A stretch of DNA of 64,000 nt from Harmothoe impar (Eukaryota; Annelida; Polychaeta; Phyllodocida; Polynoidae). Each line of letters starts with the position of its first letter. Within the stretch, counting starts at the first letter, position 1. Positions 35,900 to 49,100 of the stretch are shown here, in pieces. A program made the position numbers and the translations under genes. The notes under the pieces were generated by a model. It ran no database searches. It was not told the origin of the DNA and worked only from the letters and a program-made list of their open reading frames with translations. Location of the stretch: NCBI GenBank assembly GCA_947462335.1, contig OX381713.1:22746381-22810380 (forward strand). The letters run 5' to 3'.

Positions 35900-36970
35900 A
35901 AACATTACACACGTTTTTTAAATAGTATTATCCAATAATTTCATGTTTAATGAAACAATGTATTATTTGATGGATCATACAGTTAGTGCCCATAGTTAGT
36001 GGTAATATCACCCTCCCGACTCTGTTGGCACATGACCACTCCCTACATGCACTACTACGCCGTGTGGTTATTCAAACAGCACAGGTCTGTATTGTACCCC
36101 GGGACTATTTCCTTGAGGAAAAGCACTCTAAAAGTCATAGCAGTTTAAATATATCAGTATCTTAGATGGAATATGAGAATAACACCTGTCAGTATATGGA
36201 AGAATGGGGGAAATAGTTACTAACAAAACACATGAATAAAGGTTAACATGAGTATGAATATGGACCAATTTGGTCGTAATCTGGTACCTGGGGCAGAGAG
36301 TAATCATCTTTGAGTGTTTGTTGTGGTTACCCACTGCACAGCAGAATGGGTCACTCCACTCAACCAGAACAGGAGGCAAACCGGGGCAAACAGTTTCTCG
36401 GCACTGGTATGGGAGGGGTGGGGGGGGGTCAGTAACCACAGAGGTCTAGTACGGTCACAGGCGGCATCACTACCAGCAGAGGTACCCCCCCCTCCCCACC
36501 ATCAAGGGCCCGAGTTAGAGTTGTTGAGTTGGACTAACTTGCGAGTCTTAGCTATAATAACACTTTTGAATGGGCAATCCATATGTCCCTATGACCTTAT
36601 AAGGAACATAGTGTTGGAGGAAGGCAAAGGGGGAGGGGCAGGCAGCACAAGGGTGTCATGGCAATGCCCTCTGGTGTTTTCCAAGCGTGTCCAAGCACAA
36701 GGATACTGCGGCTTTAAAGTTAAATACCTCTCCTGTTTGTTTCCAGATGGCACCACCATCAGTGGATGTCTCTGGTCTCGTCCCGGGGTCTAAACCATCC
36801 TACCAAAAATGTAGATTTTTCTGTTGCCCATTTTGCATCGCAGTATGGACAGTCTTTACTTATGGAAAACCATTTAGGTGGATAGTGGATGGAAATTAGT
36901 CAGTTAAAGACGATTTCAAGACAACTCTCTTTGATAACCTCCCGTGTCATAAGAGCTTAGACGGATTAAG
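35900..36970. other. No supported gene
   Basis: The plus strand has a 159-codon frame (36314-36793). A good acceptor (CTCTCCTGTTTGTTTCCAG) lies at about 36745, followed by MAPPSVDVSGLVPG and a Cys-rich tail (KCRFFCCPFC) ending in TAG at 36899. The frame is opposed by G-rich and P-rich low-complexity sequence on the other strand. I recognise no domain and see no donor linking the pieces. Confidence 0.3.
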
Positions 36971-36981
36971 TGGATCAATTA

Positions 36982-37120
36982 CTGTGAAAGTACTTTATTT
37001 CGCTGGGTATATATTTTCTCGACATTTTTATATGCTTAAGTAGAGAATAAATACCCGCGAATTTGCTGATTTTTACTCATCCACGAAAATTTAAGCAAGT
37101 GAAAATAAAAACTTTCACAG
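36982..37120. mobile_element. 139-bp MITE, TA target site
   Basis: Ends CTGTGAAAGTACTTTATTTC and AATAAAAACTTTCACAG, with TA on each side. The interior has TTTCGC / GCGAA motifs as in the 14377-14605 element. Confidence 0.7.
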
Positions 37121-37124
37121 TATT

Positions 37125-40100
37125 AGTCATGGTAGGCACTTGGAAGAACTGCACTGCAGGGCTCAAACCAGCAGTCACAGGTGCCACACTAAAATTGGCA
37201 CCCTTATGAGTGCCTGTTTGAAATGACCCTATCCGTTTTTGCTCCTGTTCAGCCCCTATTAGAGATAACAGAGCATGCACTAGCTTATTGGAAAGCTCTT
37301 TTAGCCGGCTATCCACCACTTATCATTGGGAATATATTTAATTCTAAGTCCTAATATGGCAATTATCCAAATGTAAAGGTCAACTTTATCTAAGCGAATT
37401 TCATTGAAATATTCATGGTCCCTTTGTATTAACATGCGGCCCTCTTTCTACATATCAATAGTATGCTACATGTCCGTTTCCAGCCTCCTGCGTGGAATCC
37501 CAAGAGGTTTCCTGCATTCCCCTAAATTAGTCATGTTCTGTCTTGATATACCAGTGTTAGGCATGGCAGTGTAAAAATAATTATTGAAGAAAAAACTTTA
37601 AAAACGCACCAATATGTTGGTTTTGTATCCATTAAGGATGATCCAGTATGAACATTCCAAAATTAGTGTGTTTTCCTTAGGTGCTGATATGGTAAAGATA
37701 ATGTATGTCAAAAGGGAGCTGCTTGTGTTAAAATGACTCAGCTGAATGAAACCATAATCTTTCACTGATGGGCCTCTCCCTACACCACAAGGACCCCTAG
37801 GGATAAATGCTTCATATGTTAACATTAGATCCAATGCAAAACAACAGCACAAGCATGCTGCCATCTGGTGTACACTATACATTATGTAGGAGTCCACATA
37901 AGAAGTAGAAAGGGGAGTGATCACTGAATAGAACAGCCAGTACACTCACCAAGCATATGCAGGCACCAGTTTGCTACAACTAGGGGACTGCTGGCTGGTT
38001 GGAGACTTGCAAATCTATTGAGTGGCACCCATCCTCTGATATATATTTTGGTGGGTATCTTGTCTATGACATATTAGGCCATGGGCCATTGGAAATAATT
38101 TCACTGCTGCATTTTACCTAAATGATAGCTGAAGGGATCCATTTGCATTTTCAAGTGGTATGCACAGTTTGGAATTTTTGGTGACTAGTTATAAATTTAA
38201 GAAGCTGATTACTTGTTTTTCAGGCCAGATAGGAAAATCACTTTACAACATACCGAAACTTCAATATTTTTAGGGAAACTTTTCTTTTTTGACCCATCAT
38301 GAATTTCAATCAATTGAATGAGTTAGGTCACAGCCAAAGTCTGGTGTCCTTTGGGGCCATAATAGGCCGCCAATGGTGGCGCTGCAGTCAGGTACCCTGC
38401 CATGCCTACCAGTGTTAAGCAGTCTGGGTATGCCTATATAAGCCTACATGTAAGATGTTAGATCCTAACACCAGATGTCACCGGTGAGTCATGGTTGAGA
38501 CCTAATCTGTGGTCTCACCACCTTTGTCTGGTATCACTGTTCACTTTAATCAATAAAAGAATGTGCTATACAAGTCACATATTGTAGGATTCGGGTTTAA
38601 TCAGTGAGATATATATACACAAGTAACATTGTAACATTGTGCAAGGCTGATATGTCATGTTACCTTGCAATTAAAGAGAGAACAGAGTGTCTCTAGTAGT
38701 TGGTGCCAATTTGCCACACCAGGCTGTGTACATTTGTATAGCACCAGCTTGCTTCTGCAGCCAATGCATGTTCTGGTTGATTTCTTCACTTCTACTTAGG
38801 ATACACATGTAATTCCAAATGTTCTGAGAGGGGGTCAATGTGCTCTATCACATGATTACAGTCAGAATATATTGTAACCGTTTTAAAAAATTTATCCAAG
38901 TGCCTAGTCATGGCCTGTTTTCAGGAAATCAAAATTGTTACGGAATCTTTGTGTACAATTGTTTTAGAGTTGGGTTAAAATAGTGCTGAATCCAAATCTG
39001 CGAAATATCATTTCATATCTTGATGGTATCTAATCGAGAAATCAAAAACAATTAATGGCTATCATTTTTGGTTTAGAACCTGTAGATATCAGCAGGTATT
39101 TAAAGAGTATAAAATACTAGTGCAAAAGATAGTATGGTCATGAAATTTAATATGCTTACCCATCAGTGGATCATCTTTCATATCTGTATCATTTGACATT
39201 TGAAAATCCAAGATGGCAGCCATTGTGCCGCAATGGCGGATCCAGGATTGTCTAGAGGGGGGAGCGCAAACCTGGCCAACCTGGAGTGACTGTCTGTTTC
39301 CCGCGAGCGAAGCGCAGCGGCTATATTAGGGGGCTTTGGGGGCATGCCCCCTAGACAATTTTGATGGTCTGGATGTGAAATGATGCAATCTCATGCATTT
39401 TAGGATGCAATATTTTAAGAATTAGCCCCCTTCCCCTCCTCCAGGTCAGGTTATATAATATTGTCTCCATCTCTCTCCCTTTCGCCTCTTTTCTTCTCTT
39501 TTCTTTTCTCTTCTTCCTATTTTTTCCCACGTTTTTCCCCTTTTCTTGGGAGGGGGGGCGGGGGCCAAGGCCCGTCGGGCCACCCCCCTGGATTCGCCAA
39601 TGTTGCCAAGATGGCTACACAAATCATATTTCAAAACTTGTTTCCTTCACAGAAATGGACATCGATGGTCAATCAGCTTTAACTTGGTGTCAAAATATAT
39701 GTATTCAGACCTGCTGAAGCTAATTTTAATACTTATAATGATATTAGAGCAGTTCGGCATGTTCACAATCTAGACTATTCCATGCCCTTATTAGTTCCAT
39801 CATCGCTGAGGTACCCCATCTCCCCATGAAATCTTGGCAATGAGCGGCCACCCGATTCCATCTAGATTATCATAGATTGGGTGTCATTCCTCATCAGGCA
39901 GAATGTGCCTGTGGTCCTATAGGTTGTTTTTTCATAATTAGTGCTTTGGGCTGCAGTTTTTCTTCCTCTTTAGATCTCCCATATGGGATCTTTTAGGTTT
40001 AAGTTATATTATAGTACAGGGGTAATCCCTGCTATCCCACTGTTGTGTCTTTCTCCTAGGGTTAAGGTTTTCTCATGACATCTCTGGGTCTTTCCATTTT

Positions 40101-41160
40101 GGGAGAAGGTAGTTTCTTTCTCATATACAGGGCCTCAGCCTTCACCCCCATGCTATGTGGGATTCATGTTTAATGTTGTTAGTCCTGCCGTGTCTTTTTT
40201 TTCCCTTGTACTGTGTCACAGAAACCATTGTCCCACCTAAAAACAGGACATTCATGTTACACTGGGGCTCTCCTTAAGAGAGTGCTACACATACAGTTTT
40301 GCCTTTTTGGCACAAATTTGAAACTGTACAATATCAATAGTCCTAGATTCACCTCTTCCATTCTCTAGCCCCATACATCACTTCATGTCCATCTGGACTT
40401 TCCCCAGTTCCTAAAAATTCTATTATATTTTTGGCGTAGCCCACAAATAGCATTGGATGCCTGCCCAATGCTACGCAATGGGTTTTAAAATGAATCATCA
40501 TCGTGGGGAATCATTTTCAATATAAGTCAGGTGTAAACCTAACAAGTAATGCCTAGTAGTTTAGTATCTAGGGTGGTTACCCCATCCTTTTAAATCGGAT
40601 AGAACCCTATAAGTTAGTGATTAAACTAGAAAACGAGATGGAGTTGAGTTTGAGTTTAGTAATATTCTTTATTGAGTTATTATCAAGTTTACAATACATA
40701 GGGTATTCTTAATCATATAACCAAGTTAGTTCACACACAGTTCCTAATGATAACGGACAAGCTCTTTGTGTATAGTTGGCTTTGTATACTTTCATGACAT
40801 GTTTTGTAAACTGTGACATGTATCAAAGACAGTGACATATTATATAATTATGAGGGTAGTGAACATCTACCATAAACAAGTGAGTATAATATGGAACAAT
40901 ATATGTGTGTTTGTTTAGTGGAAACCCATGATACTCTTACTTTGTAGAGTACTAGATAGCGTTTAACATAGATGTCCATAGGCGTGGGTGGGTGGGATAA
41001 AAATATTCCCTGCCAACTATTGACATATCAAAACAGTGGACGCTTGCTGTGATGTCACGGGTTTGTGGGCACTCTACCTAGAGGGCGCTGTGGTCGGGGC
41101 TTCCAGGTGTGCCACTATACCAAGGATTATATAGGTTAGGATGTCCGACTCGGTAGATTC
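37125..41160. other. Repeat-rich non-coding stretch
   Basis: Contains AAGATGGCAGCCATT and a G-rich segment with GCGAAGCGCAGC (39210-39370), a CT-rich tract (39465-39545) and no convincing gene. A strong minus-strand donor at about 37947 (GCTTG|gtgagtgt) follows an open stretch (GWVPLNRFASLQPASS), but the acceptor is unclear and the sequence has a repeat-like look. Short frames elsewhere are unremarkable. Confidence 0.4.
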
Positions 41161-41169
41161 CCATGTTAT

Positions 41170-44100
41170 AGCCCCCCCCCCCTCTACCCCCCCATGAAAG
41201 TGGGCGACTTTGTGTGCTCACTATTGAAAACTATGGAGAATAGGGAGTTTTATGTGGTTCTTTTGAGTCTTTATTAGAGTGATATCAAATGAAAAGAAGG
41301 ATTTTTCTAGACCAAAAAATCCTGCTGAATCCAAATTTTGTGGCCTGATTCCCAAAAACTGACCAAATCCACTCAAAAATGATGTTTGATGATGTAAAGT
41401 ATTAAGAAAATGTACAAAATAATGTTGAAAATGTTTGGGACATTACCTATATATAAACCTGTCAATCAAAATCAGTACCTCAATCTACCTATTCAAAATT
41501 GGCCTATCCCTCAATCTGACAGGCTTTCTTCCTATGTATCACTCTACCTATCCCGCACACTGCCTATCCCTCAGCCTACCTATCCCTCAAGTTACCTATC
41601 CTTTGAATTAGAACCTATTCTTGGATAAGCTCATCCCTCCAAAAGCTTAAAGGCTAAAGCCTATCCCTCTCCTTGCTACTCCTGCCCACTTTCTGTGCCT
41701 ACCTATCACTGAGTCTACCTATCCCCAATATGCCTATCACCCAACCTACCTATCCCTCTTGTGACTATCCCTCACTCTGCCTATTTGCCATGTTTTATCA
41801 GCCTTATCCATATTATATTTCTAACTATGCCCATCTGCTAAACATAACATTCCTCACCATGTCCACTATGATTTGTACCTATTCTCAATTTTCCTATCAC
41901 CCAGCCTACCTATCCCTCATCGTGACGATCTCTCACTCTGCCTATCCCTCATGTTTCATCTACATTCAATTTATCTAATCCCACATGGAGCTCAACATAA
42001 CATGTCTACTATTTCTATGTATAAGTTAATTTTCCTATCATCTAGTCAACCTATCCTTCATTGTGCCTATCCTGACATATCCCTCATGCTTAACCTACAC
42101 ATCCCTCAGACTCCCTAGCCCCCATGGCATTTACATATCCCCACCTTGCAAGATACCCTCCATATCTATCTCTCACACTGCTTATTACCCACACTACCTA
42201 TCCCTCTCAGACTTCATTTTGCTGAATACCTATCCCTCATGTTATGACTAGCCCTTATTCTGCCTATCCCTCATACTCCCTATAACCTTTTACCTATCTA
42301 AGGTCTCCCAGCCTTCCTTTCCCAATGTACCTACACTATTCCTTAGTAAACATACACCTAAGGTACCTATCCCACAGTGTACATGCACATGTACCTTCAT
42401 CTACCTATCACTCATGCTTCATATAATTGAGTCAACCTATATCCTACGAGTGCCTATCCTTCATCCCCTTCATGTTTTTATGTGAAGCCCTTAATGTATC
42501 CATCTATACTACATGTTGCATATCCCTGCCCCCGACATTTCCCCTGTCCTCCTATCACCCATGGCCAATATCTGCTGATGGGTAAATAGAGAAATGGGTT
42601 AAATGTAGAATATACAGAATGTGTGATATGCAGCATGGGGGATAGGAAGATAGAGAGACCTAGAGTGAGCAAGTAGGATAGATAAAGAGAAAGCTAGGCA
42701 TCTTCAGGGCAGGCAATGTCAGGCATAGATCTGGACAAGCACGAACATTTAAGAGGCTAAGGGCTGTGCACAGAGACATGAGAGATATGCAGGCTGAAGG
42801 ATAGGCACAGAGGGGGACAGGCATAATTTATAAGAGGCAGACTGAGAAATAGAAAGAGAGAACAGAACACAAGGTGATATGTATACGACAGGTTAGACAC
42901 ACTGAGGGATATACCGCAACAGCATGAAGGATAGGCATCATGAGGGATAGGTAGGCTGAATGATATGAAACTTGAATGATAGCTAGATGGAGGTATATGT
43001 GCAAGTAAACTGTAGGATAGATACCTTAGGGGTATGTTGACTAAGGAATGGTGACCATAGGTCACAGTAAAAAGTTATAGGGAGCATGAGGGAGAGGCAA
43101 AATGAGGGACAGTCATAGAGGGCATGAGGGATAGGTATTCAGGAAGATCACGTGTGAAAAGAATAGGTAGTATGTGTCTAATAAGTAGTTTGAGAGATAG
43201 GTATGGTATCTTTCAAGGTGGGGATATGTAAAAGCCATGGGGCTAGGGAGTCTGAGGGATGTGTAGTTTAGACATGAGGGATATGCCGGCATAGGCATAA
43301 TGAAGGAGAGGTATACTGGGTGATAGGAAAATTAACTTATCCATAAAAATTGTAGGCCTGTTATCTTTAGTAGATAGGATCAAATAAACAGAAAGATAAT
43401 GCAAGTTAAACATGAGGGATAGGCAGAGTGAGAGATCGTCACGATGAGGGATAGGTAGGCTGGGTGATAGGAAAATTGGGGATAGGTACAAATCATAGTG
43501 GACATGGTGAGGAATGTTATGTTTAGCAGATGGGCATAGTTAAAAATATAATATGGATAAGGCTGATAAAACATGGCAAATAGGCAGAGTGAGGGATAGT
43601 CACAAGAGGGATAGGTAGGTTGGGTGATAGGCATATTGGGGATAGCTAGACTCAGTGATAGGTAGGCACAGAAAGTGGGCAGGAGTAGCAAGGAGAGGGA
43701 TAGGCTTTAGCCTTTAAGCTTTTGGAGGGATGAGCTTAAAGGTTCTAATTCAAAGGATAGGTAACTTGAGGGATATGTAGGCTGAGGGATAGGCAGTGTG
43801 CAGGATAGGTAGAGTGATACATAGGAAGAAAGCCTGTCACATTGAGGGATAGGCCAATTTTGAATAGGTAGATTGAGGTATTGCTTTTGATTGACAGGTT
43901 TATATATAGGTAATGTCCCAAACATTTTCAACATTATTTTGTACATTTTCTTAATACTTAGCATCATCAAACTTCATTTTTGAGTGGATTTGGTCAGTTT
44001 TTGGGAATCAAGACCACAAAATTTGGATTCAGCAGGATTTTTTGGTCTAGAAAATCCCTACTTTTCATTTGATATCACTCTAATAAAGACTCAAAAGAAC

Positions 44101-44180
44101 CACATAAAACCCACTCTTCTCCATAGTGAGCACACAAGGTCGCCCACTTTCATGGGGGGGGGGGGGGTAGATGGGGCTAG
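41170..44180. mobile_element. 3-kb foldback palindrome built of CTATCCCTCA repeats
   Basis: The left arm (about 41170-42475) and right arm (about 42925-44180) are inverted copies of each other. Outer ends match (CCATGAAAGTGGGCGAC / GTCGCCCACTTTCATGG beside C- or G-tracts), and so do interior stretches: AAAAGCTTAAAGGCTAAAGC at 41640 is exactly mirrored at 43720. Arm identity by eye is well above 90%. The interior is dense with degenerate 10-20-base units CCTACCTATCCCTCA / TGAGGGATAGG. Open frames (up to 103 codons, rich in YPSLSLPIP) are translations of the repeat. No transposase is visible. It resembles Foldback-type elements with internally repetitive arms. Confidence 0.8.
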
Positions 44181-44750
44181 AGGGGGGAGGCTTGTCACAC
44201 TATGCCCATAGGCGAGGTGCTAAGTCAGACCTCCTACCCTATATGCTTCTTGACTATACTTTCAAATCTAGTCCTATCCTATCTTCGAATTAGCATCCAA
44301 TGTTGGTTAGACAGAGAGTCAATTACAATGCTTTTACTTTTACATTTTCAAACCATCAGCGGCAATACTATATAATTAGCCTTTCTATGAAGTCCTTCCT
44401 GCCGATGGCTCCTTACAACTTAGAATTAACAATGAGAGTATGCCACTGCACATACAATTATCCTTTTTGGACGGTGGCATTGACTACCACATATATCAAA
44501 ATAACTTAATTCGGATAGGTACAGGGGCTTAATCCTTAATGTCTGTTGTGATACACTTCTGTGCATACTGTCAAATAATGACATTGGTCAGTTTCTCATT
44601 AGTTTACCCCATACCTGATGTGAATAGATATGATATTATGTTGAGCACAAAAGAGCGTTCTTTAACACATGAATTATCCATTATAAACATCAGTATCGTG
44701 ACTAATACATAGACAGAGCTGCACGCTAAAGTGGCCGAGGCAGTGGTTAT
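44181..44750. other. Non-coding spacer
   Basis: No repeat pairing or open frame of note between the foldback element and the MITE downstream of the GPCR gene. Confidence 0.5.
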
Positions 44751-44752
44751 TT

Positions 44753-45010
44753 CACACAGAAAAGTAAAGTTGTCAACTGTGTCTCACAAGTGGCTCTGGT
44801 AAAATAGAGAGTCAAACTACTAATGACTCTGCTTATATTTAGAGTCAACTTTCGTTGACTCTGTATGATCAGGGCCAACTCAAATTGACTCTGAACTATC
44901 AGTGTCAGCTCATGTTGACCCTTCATATAAGCAGAGTCATTAACAGTTTGACTCTCTATTTTACCAGAGCCACGTGGGAGACACAATTGACACCTTCACT
45001 TTTCTGTGTG
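44753..45010. mobile_element. 260-bp MITE, copy 2, just beyond the GPCR stop
   Basis: Same family as 9330-9589: ends CACACAGAAAAG and CTTTTCTGTGTG, with GGTAAAATAGAGAGTCAAAC and its complement inside. It lies 85 bases past the stop codon of the GPCR, so it probably forms part of, or truncates, the 3' untranslated region. Edge TA is not perfect here, so the copy is older or mutated. Confidence 0.75.
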
Positions 45011-45094
45011 ATGGTATATCCCCCGAAAGAACTCATTAGTTCTAACCAATTGCTTACCTATTGTCTGAAAGGAGAAGCATGTGAGCTCCATTGT

Positions 45095-46120
45095 TCAGAT
45101 CTCGTTGAGAGGGTCAACCTCATTGCCTGGTTTTAGTCCCAGCAGTTGACGGAAGGCTACTCTAAAATTCACACTCTTCCAGGCATAGATTAATGGATTC
45201 AACCAGATGTTAGCCCAGTATATGAGGGCTACGACTTTCTCAAAATACAGCCAAATAACCGATGGGTTCTCAGCACTCAAAACAATAATCTGTGGAATAT
45301 AGCATGCAAAGTAGGCCCCCAATACTGTCCCCATCATCTTAGCTATCTTTTTGTGCTGCCGGTTCAGGCTTGCTTCATAGGTATCGTAGGGGTGGTTCAG
45401 AGCAGCTATGGCTTTTCCCTGCTTGTGGGCAATGGCGCCAATTGCTACATAAAAGCAAATGGTTAAAATCATCAATGCACCACTCTGGGGTACAAATAGC
45501 ATCCAGTATATCAGCTTTGGGAGGAATATAGTGAGTTGACAAGAAACACCGATGGCAAGATGATGCGACCATACAAAGATGCTGGTTATTTCAGTAATGA
45601 CAAGAACCCAGGTGACAGCAATGATGGTGTAGATCTTGGGGCCTGTGACCCACAGGGGGTAGTGTAGACCATGGGCAATGTAGAAGTACCTGTCTATGGC
45701 GATCCCTAAGATGCTGAACAGATTCATCAGAACCGAAACGGTACCCATCGTTCTGTGAATGAGGCAGAGTGGCACGAACACAGGCTTATCCCTCAGGACC
45801 TCGTGGGCAAGGCTCATTGGAAAGTTCAAACAGCCCAGCATATCAGCGACAGCCAGGCTACATATCAGAAAGTTCGTGTTTTTTTGGAGTGTTTTAAAGC
45901 GAACAACTGCAATGATGGTGAGTGTGTTGCCAAATATAGCAAAGGCTGAGAATAAGAATCGCATGAAAAAGTAAAATGCCATAAACGCTGTTGATAACTT
46001 GGGTTCTGTGGTAGTAGTGTAGCTCTTCTCATCAGTTGAGTTAGTGTTAATCATTCCTGTTGTATTAGTGACCTCTGGCCATGCAATGCCACTAGTTGTC
46101 ACGGCAGCAGCTGTCTCCAT
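45095..46120 (-). CDS. Rhodopsin-family (class A) G protein-coupled receptor
   Basis: Plasma-membrane seven-helix receptor of 341 residues in one coding exon. The N-terminus has two N-glycosylation sites (NTT at 19, NST at 27). TM1 carries GN (64-65), TM2 LAVAD (89-93), TM3 ends in DRY (143-145), TM4 has the conserved W (171). A probable disulfide joins C119 (TM3) and C194 (second extracellular loop). TM7 ends in NPLIY (308-312), followed by an amphipathic segment. TM6 has FACYIP (271-276): the Pro is kept, but the usual toggle Trp of CWxP is replaced by Tyr. All core class A signatures are intact, so it should couple to G proteins; the ligand cannot be told. Similarity in feel is to amine/MECA-type and invertebrate orphan receptors. 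A splice acceptor (TGCTTTTTTCCAG) 15 bases before the ATG implies a 5'-UTR intron, common in intron-poor GPCR genes. The start chosen is the first ATG after that acceptor. Confidence 0.9.
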   Translation of the reverse strand: METAAAVTTSGIAWPEVTNTTGMINTNSTDEKSYTTTTEPKLSTAFMAFYFFMRFLFSAFAIFGNTLTIIAVVRFKTLQKNTNFLICSLAVADMLGCLNFPMSLAHEVLRDKPVFVPLCLIHRTMGTVSVLMNLFSILGIAIDRYFYIAHGLHYPLWVTGPKIYTIIAVTWVLVITEITSIFVWSHHLAIGVSCQLTIFLPKLIYWMLFVPQSGALMILTICFYVAIGAIAHKQGKAIAALNHPYDTYEASLNRQHKKIAKMMGTVLGAYFACYIPQIIVLSAENPSVIWLYFEKVVALIYWANIWLNPLIYAWKSVNFRVAFRQLLGLKPGNEVDPLNEI

Positions 46121-46137
46121 ATTTGGACTTGCTTGCT
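46121..46137 (-). promoter_or_regulatory. 5'-UTR splice acceptor of the GPCR gene
   Basis: On the minus strand TTTGCTTTTTTCCAG is followed by 15 untranslated bases and the GPCR start codon. The upstream non-coding exon was not located. Confidence 0.6.
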
Positions 46138-46139
46138 GG

Positions 46140-49100
46140 AAAAAAGCAAATTAGTTTGGATGCAAAACAACATGAACAACATTTTGGGGAAAGATACCAA
46201 AATCTGACCAGACATCTGGATTCGGGATGGTTATAGATCTATATTAGTGTAACCAATATTAACTATTTCTAGGTTCATTATGGCTGGGTAAGTATAATAC
46301 TCTGTTAAACTACCTACCTGTATTTTTGGAAAAAGGACCACTCCTTAAGCCCCTCCTACGTTTTTTGAAGTTTTCAACGAAGAAAGGGGCCGCTTAATAC
46401 CTAGGCCTATAGGGGGTAATTGATTAGTCTGAATACTATCCACATAAAAGCATAATTATAAGGTATAGGCTTCCCTCAAATTCTTTCCACAGTCTCCGGT
46501 CTGCTTTCCGACTTGTACAGACTTTATTACTCTTTATCAACTGCTTAATGTCTTTGAACAGCGGTCTATTTCTGACCAAAGTATTCTGCTTTATAGAAGT
46601 ATACAGCTGGGGCTTATTTCTCAAGACGGCACGATTAGAATGGTGCTTTTTTTAACTGGATATTCAACTGTGTATTATATTATGAACCTAACATAGATTT
46701 TGTACAGATATGATATATTATTATAGTCAAGAAAGGTGAATTTGGTGAACGTGGTACTCAGTATAGGTGCTATTTTTTTACCATCGGATACATCATTACC
46801 CATTTAAATTGTAATTTAGATACATCTCACCCTATTCTGACATCAACAATCTCAGACATCAGAGGTTTGCACTGCTTATCTATGATGGTTAGATGACCCT
46901 TGGGGTGGTAAATTCGAGGTATTTAGAGGTACTCCCCTCTGAGAGATGTACATTCTTTAACGGCACCATACCTAACTCCAACAATCTTATGAATAAAATT
47001 ATCATTGACGGATTCGCCAAATACTCTGGCACTAAAGGGATTCGTTGGTCCTTGAGAAAATGCCCTCTGAACTGAGCCGGGAATATGTAGTTACAGGCTG
47101 TAATTCTCAATAGGAGCTAGCCGGAAGCTGCAGTCGTAGGTATTGTAAGCTGTACTAGTTAGTAGGATAGTTAGAATATTGGAATGAAATGTGAGACAGT
47201 GGCTTGTGGTGCGTATGTGTCGTGTTAGTCTGTGCTGCATCCTGCTAGATGACAACGCATGTCATGCAGTTAATAGAATTTACTTGGTTTGATAATAGTC
47301 AACTGAAAGTGAACTGCCAAGAGTATTTCAAAAGACTGATATAAAGCACCAAGTTAAGAGCAGATGGGCTTGATACTCTGGAAATCCAATCCAATCCAAA
47401 GTAATAAGATCAACTAATAGTACAGCAGAAATGATTTATCTGTGAAATTTAAAGAAAACTCGGTTTTCACATATGTCCATCGTATAGAGCTATGGAGTTG
47501 AGGAGCCCATGCTGCAGCTGCTGCAGCTGAGGCGTTAGTGGTACTGGGAGATGGGTGAGGCCAAAGGAACCTGCATTTTTGCCCACTTAACTAACCATCA
47601 TCAGCAATCTTCACCTATGTCCATATCAATACCATGAACCAAACCCCCTCTAGTGAGCTATTATTGTACTTGAAGCGTCTAATTTATTATTTATTGCAAT
47701 TGCTTATAATATTAACGCATGTATAAAGATATAAGGCGACATCCTGCATAAGAATGAGTTAATTACATGTGAAACATTTTTTAGTAAAGCTTAGCATACT
47801 CCTGCTTAAAACCCGGTGGTCTAATATGTGTCTAATATTTTATGTAATATGCCTGTGATATATACTACCATCCTCATTGTAACACGTATTATTAGTGATG
47901 GATTTAATCTATGATTACATGTGCCGATAATATGATAGGATGCCCACATGTACCTTTTAATAGTTGTATCTAAAATATCATACATGAATACATACACATG
48001 ACAAAATCCGAACTATCAAAAAACTGCTGGGACCGATGCATTAAGCATGTAAGTATGTCAAGAGGGATCAGATACAGTACGATCACTGTCGGGCTAATTA
48101 CTATGCATAAACATTGAATTGTGATGGATTCACAAGATATTCTAAATCTAGAATATAATTCATATGAGATCAATATACGATAATTCAAACCAAAGAAGAT
48201 TTATTTAGTTTTCATAGGGCCAGGAGAGATAACTCTCATGAAGGATAAGTAGGATATATTACTATACTTGAACGTTTTTACAAGTAAAGGTGTTGATGAT
48301 ACCAAGGTGCACTGCACTGATGACACTTGAAGATTATGCCATGGTACAGACATTGGTGTGTAGAAGGGAGGCTAAACAGACTACTAGGAGAAACACTCAG
48401 GCAGTTCGGTAGATTAGTATCAAAAGTTCTGTCTGTAAACTTCGGGAACTTTACATTAGCCTTGGGGCAATACCCAGATAGAGAGCCCTCCAATGAGGAC
48501 ATAAAAGGATATAAAAGCACATACACCAGAGACTGTTTCCGAAATGGGCCTACAATCTGCATAGTTGCAGTAGTATAGCGTGTGTAGACTGTGATAGCAG
48601 GAGATACGACTAAACTGGAGCGAAGGTGCAGATGGGGGGATAGGTACAGACAAAGGTAGGCTTTGGTTTATTATTCATTATTCTACCGATATTACATGTC
48701 GCTGACTGTTGTACAACATATGAGGTTATTTCACCTTTAATCATAATACTAGGGTTGTTGGGTCACACAAAACAATACACGGTTAAGTAAAATTGAAGTT
48801 GATATTTATCAAAGCACAGGTTGCAGGTAAAAACAGAATAATTATGATGGAAAGAAAGTTTGAGTGGAGCTACAGACATGATCTACGTTTCGGCTATATT
48901 AAACAGCCTTCCTCAAGATAATCACAATAGCTTTGATTCGCACCAATAATACATGGTTCTAAATCCCGTGTATAGCCTATGGGGATAATCATGATGGGTA
49001 GATACCAGGCAATACATTTTGAGTTCAATTGTGTAAAGTTATCTTATGCGGAATTTGATATTCGCAGAGAGACTTTGAAACAAAATAAGTATGCTATACA

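Noticed and set aside
41410..43970. Series of 60-103-codon frames rich in YPSLSLPIP
   Set aside because: They arise on both arms of the palindrome from TATCCCTCA repeats and mirror each other exactly as DNA, not as protein.
45375..45974. Frames of 64-71 codons within the GPCR
   Set aside because: Overlap the clear GPCR coding exon in other frames.
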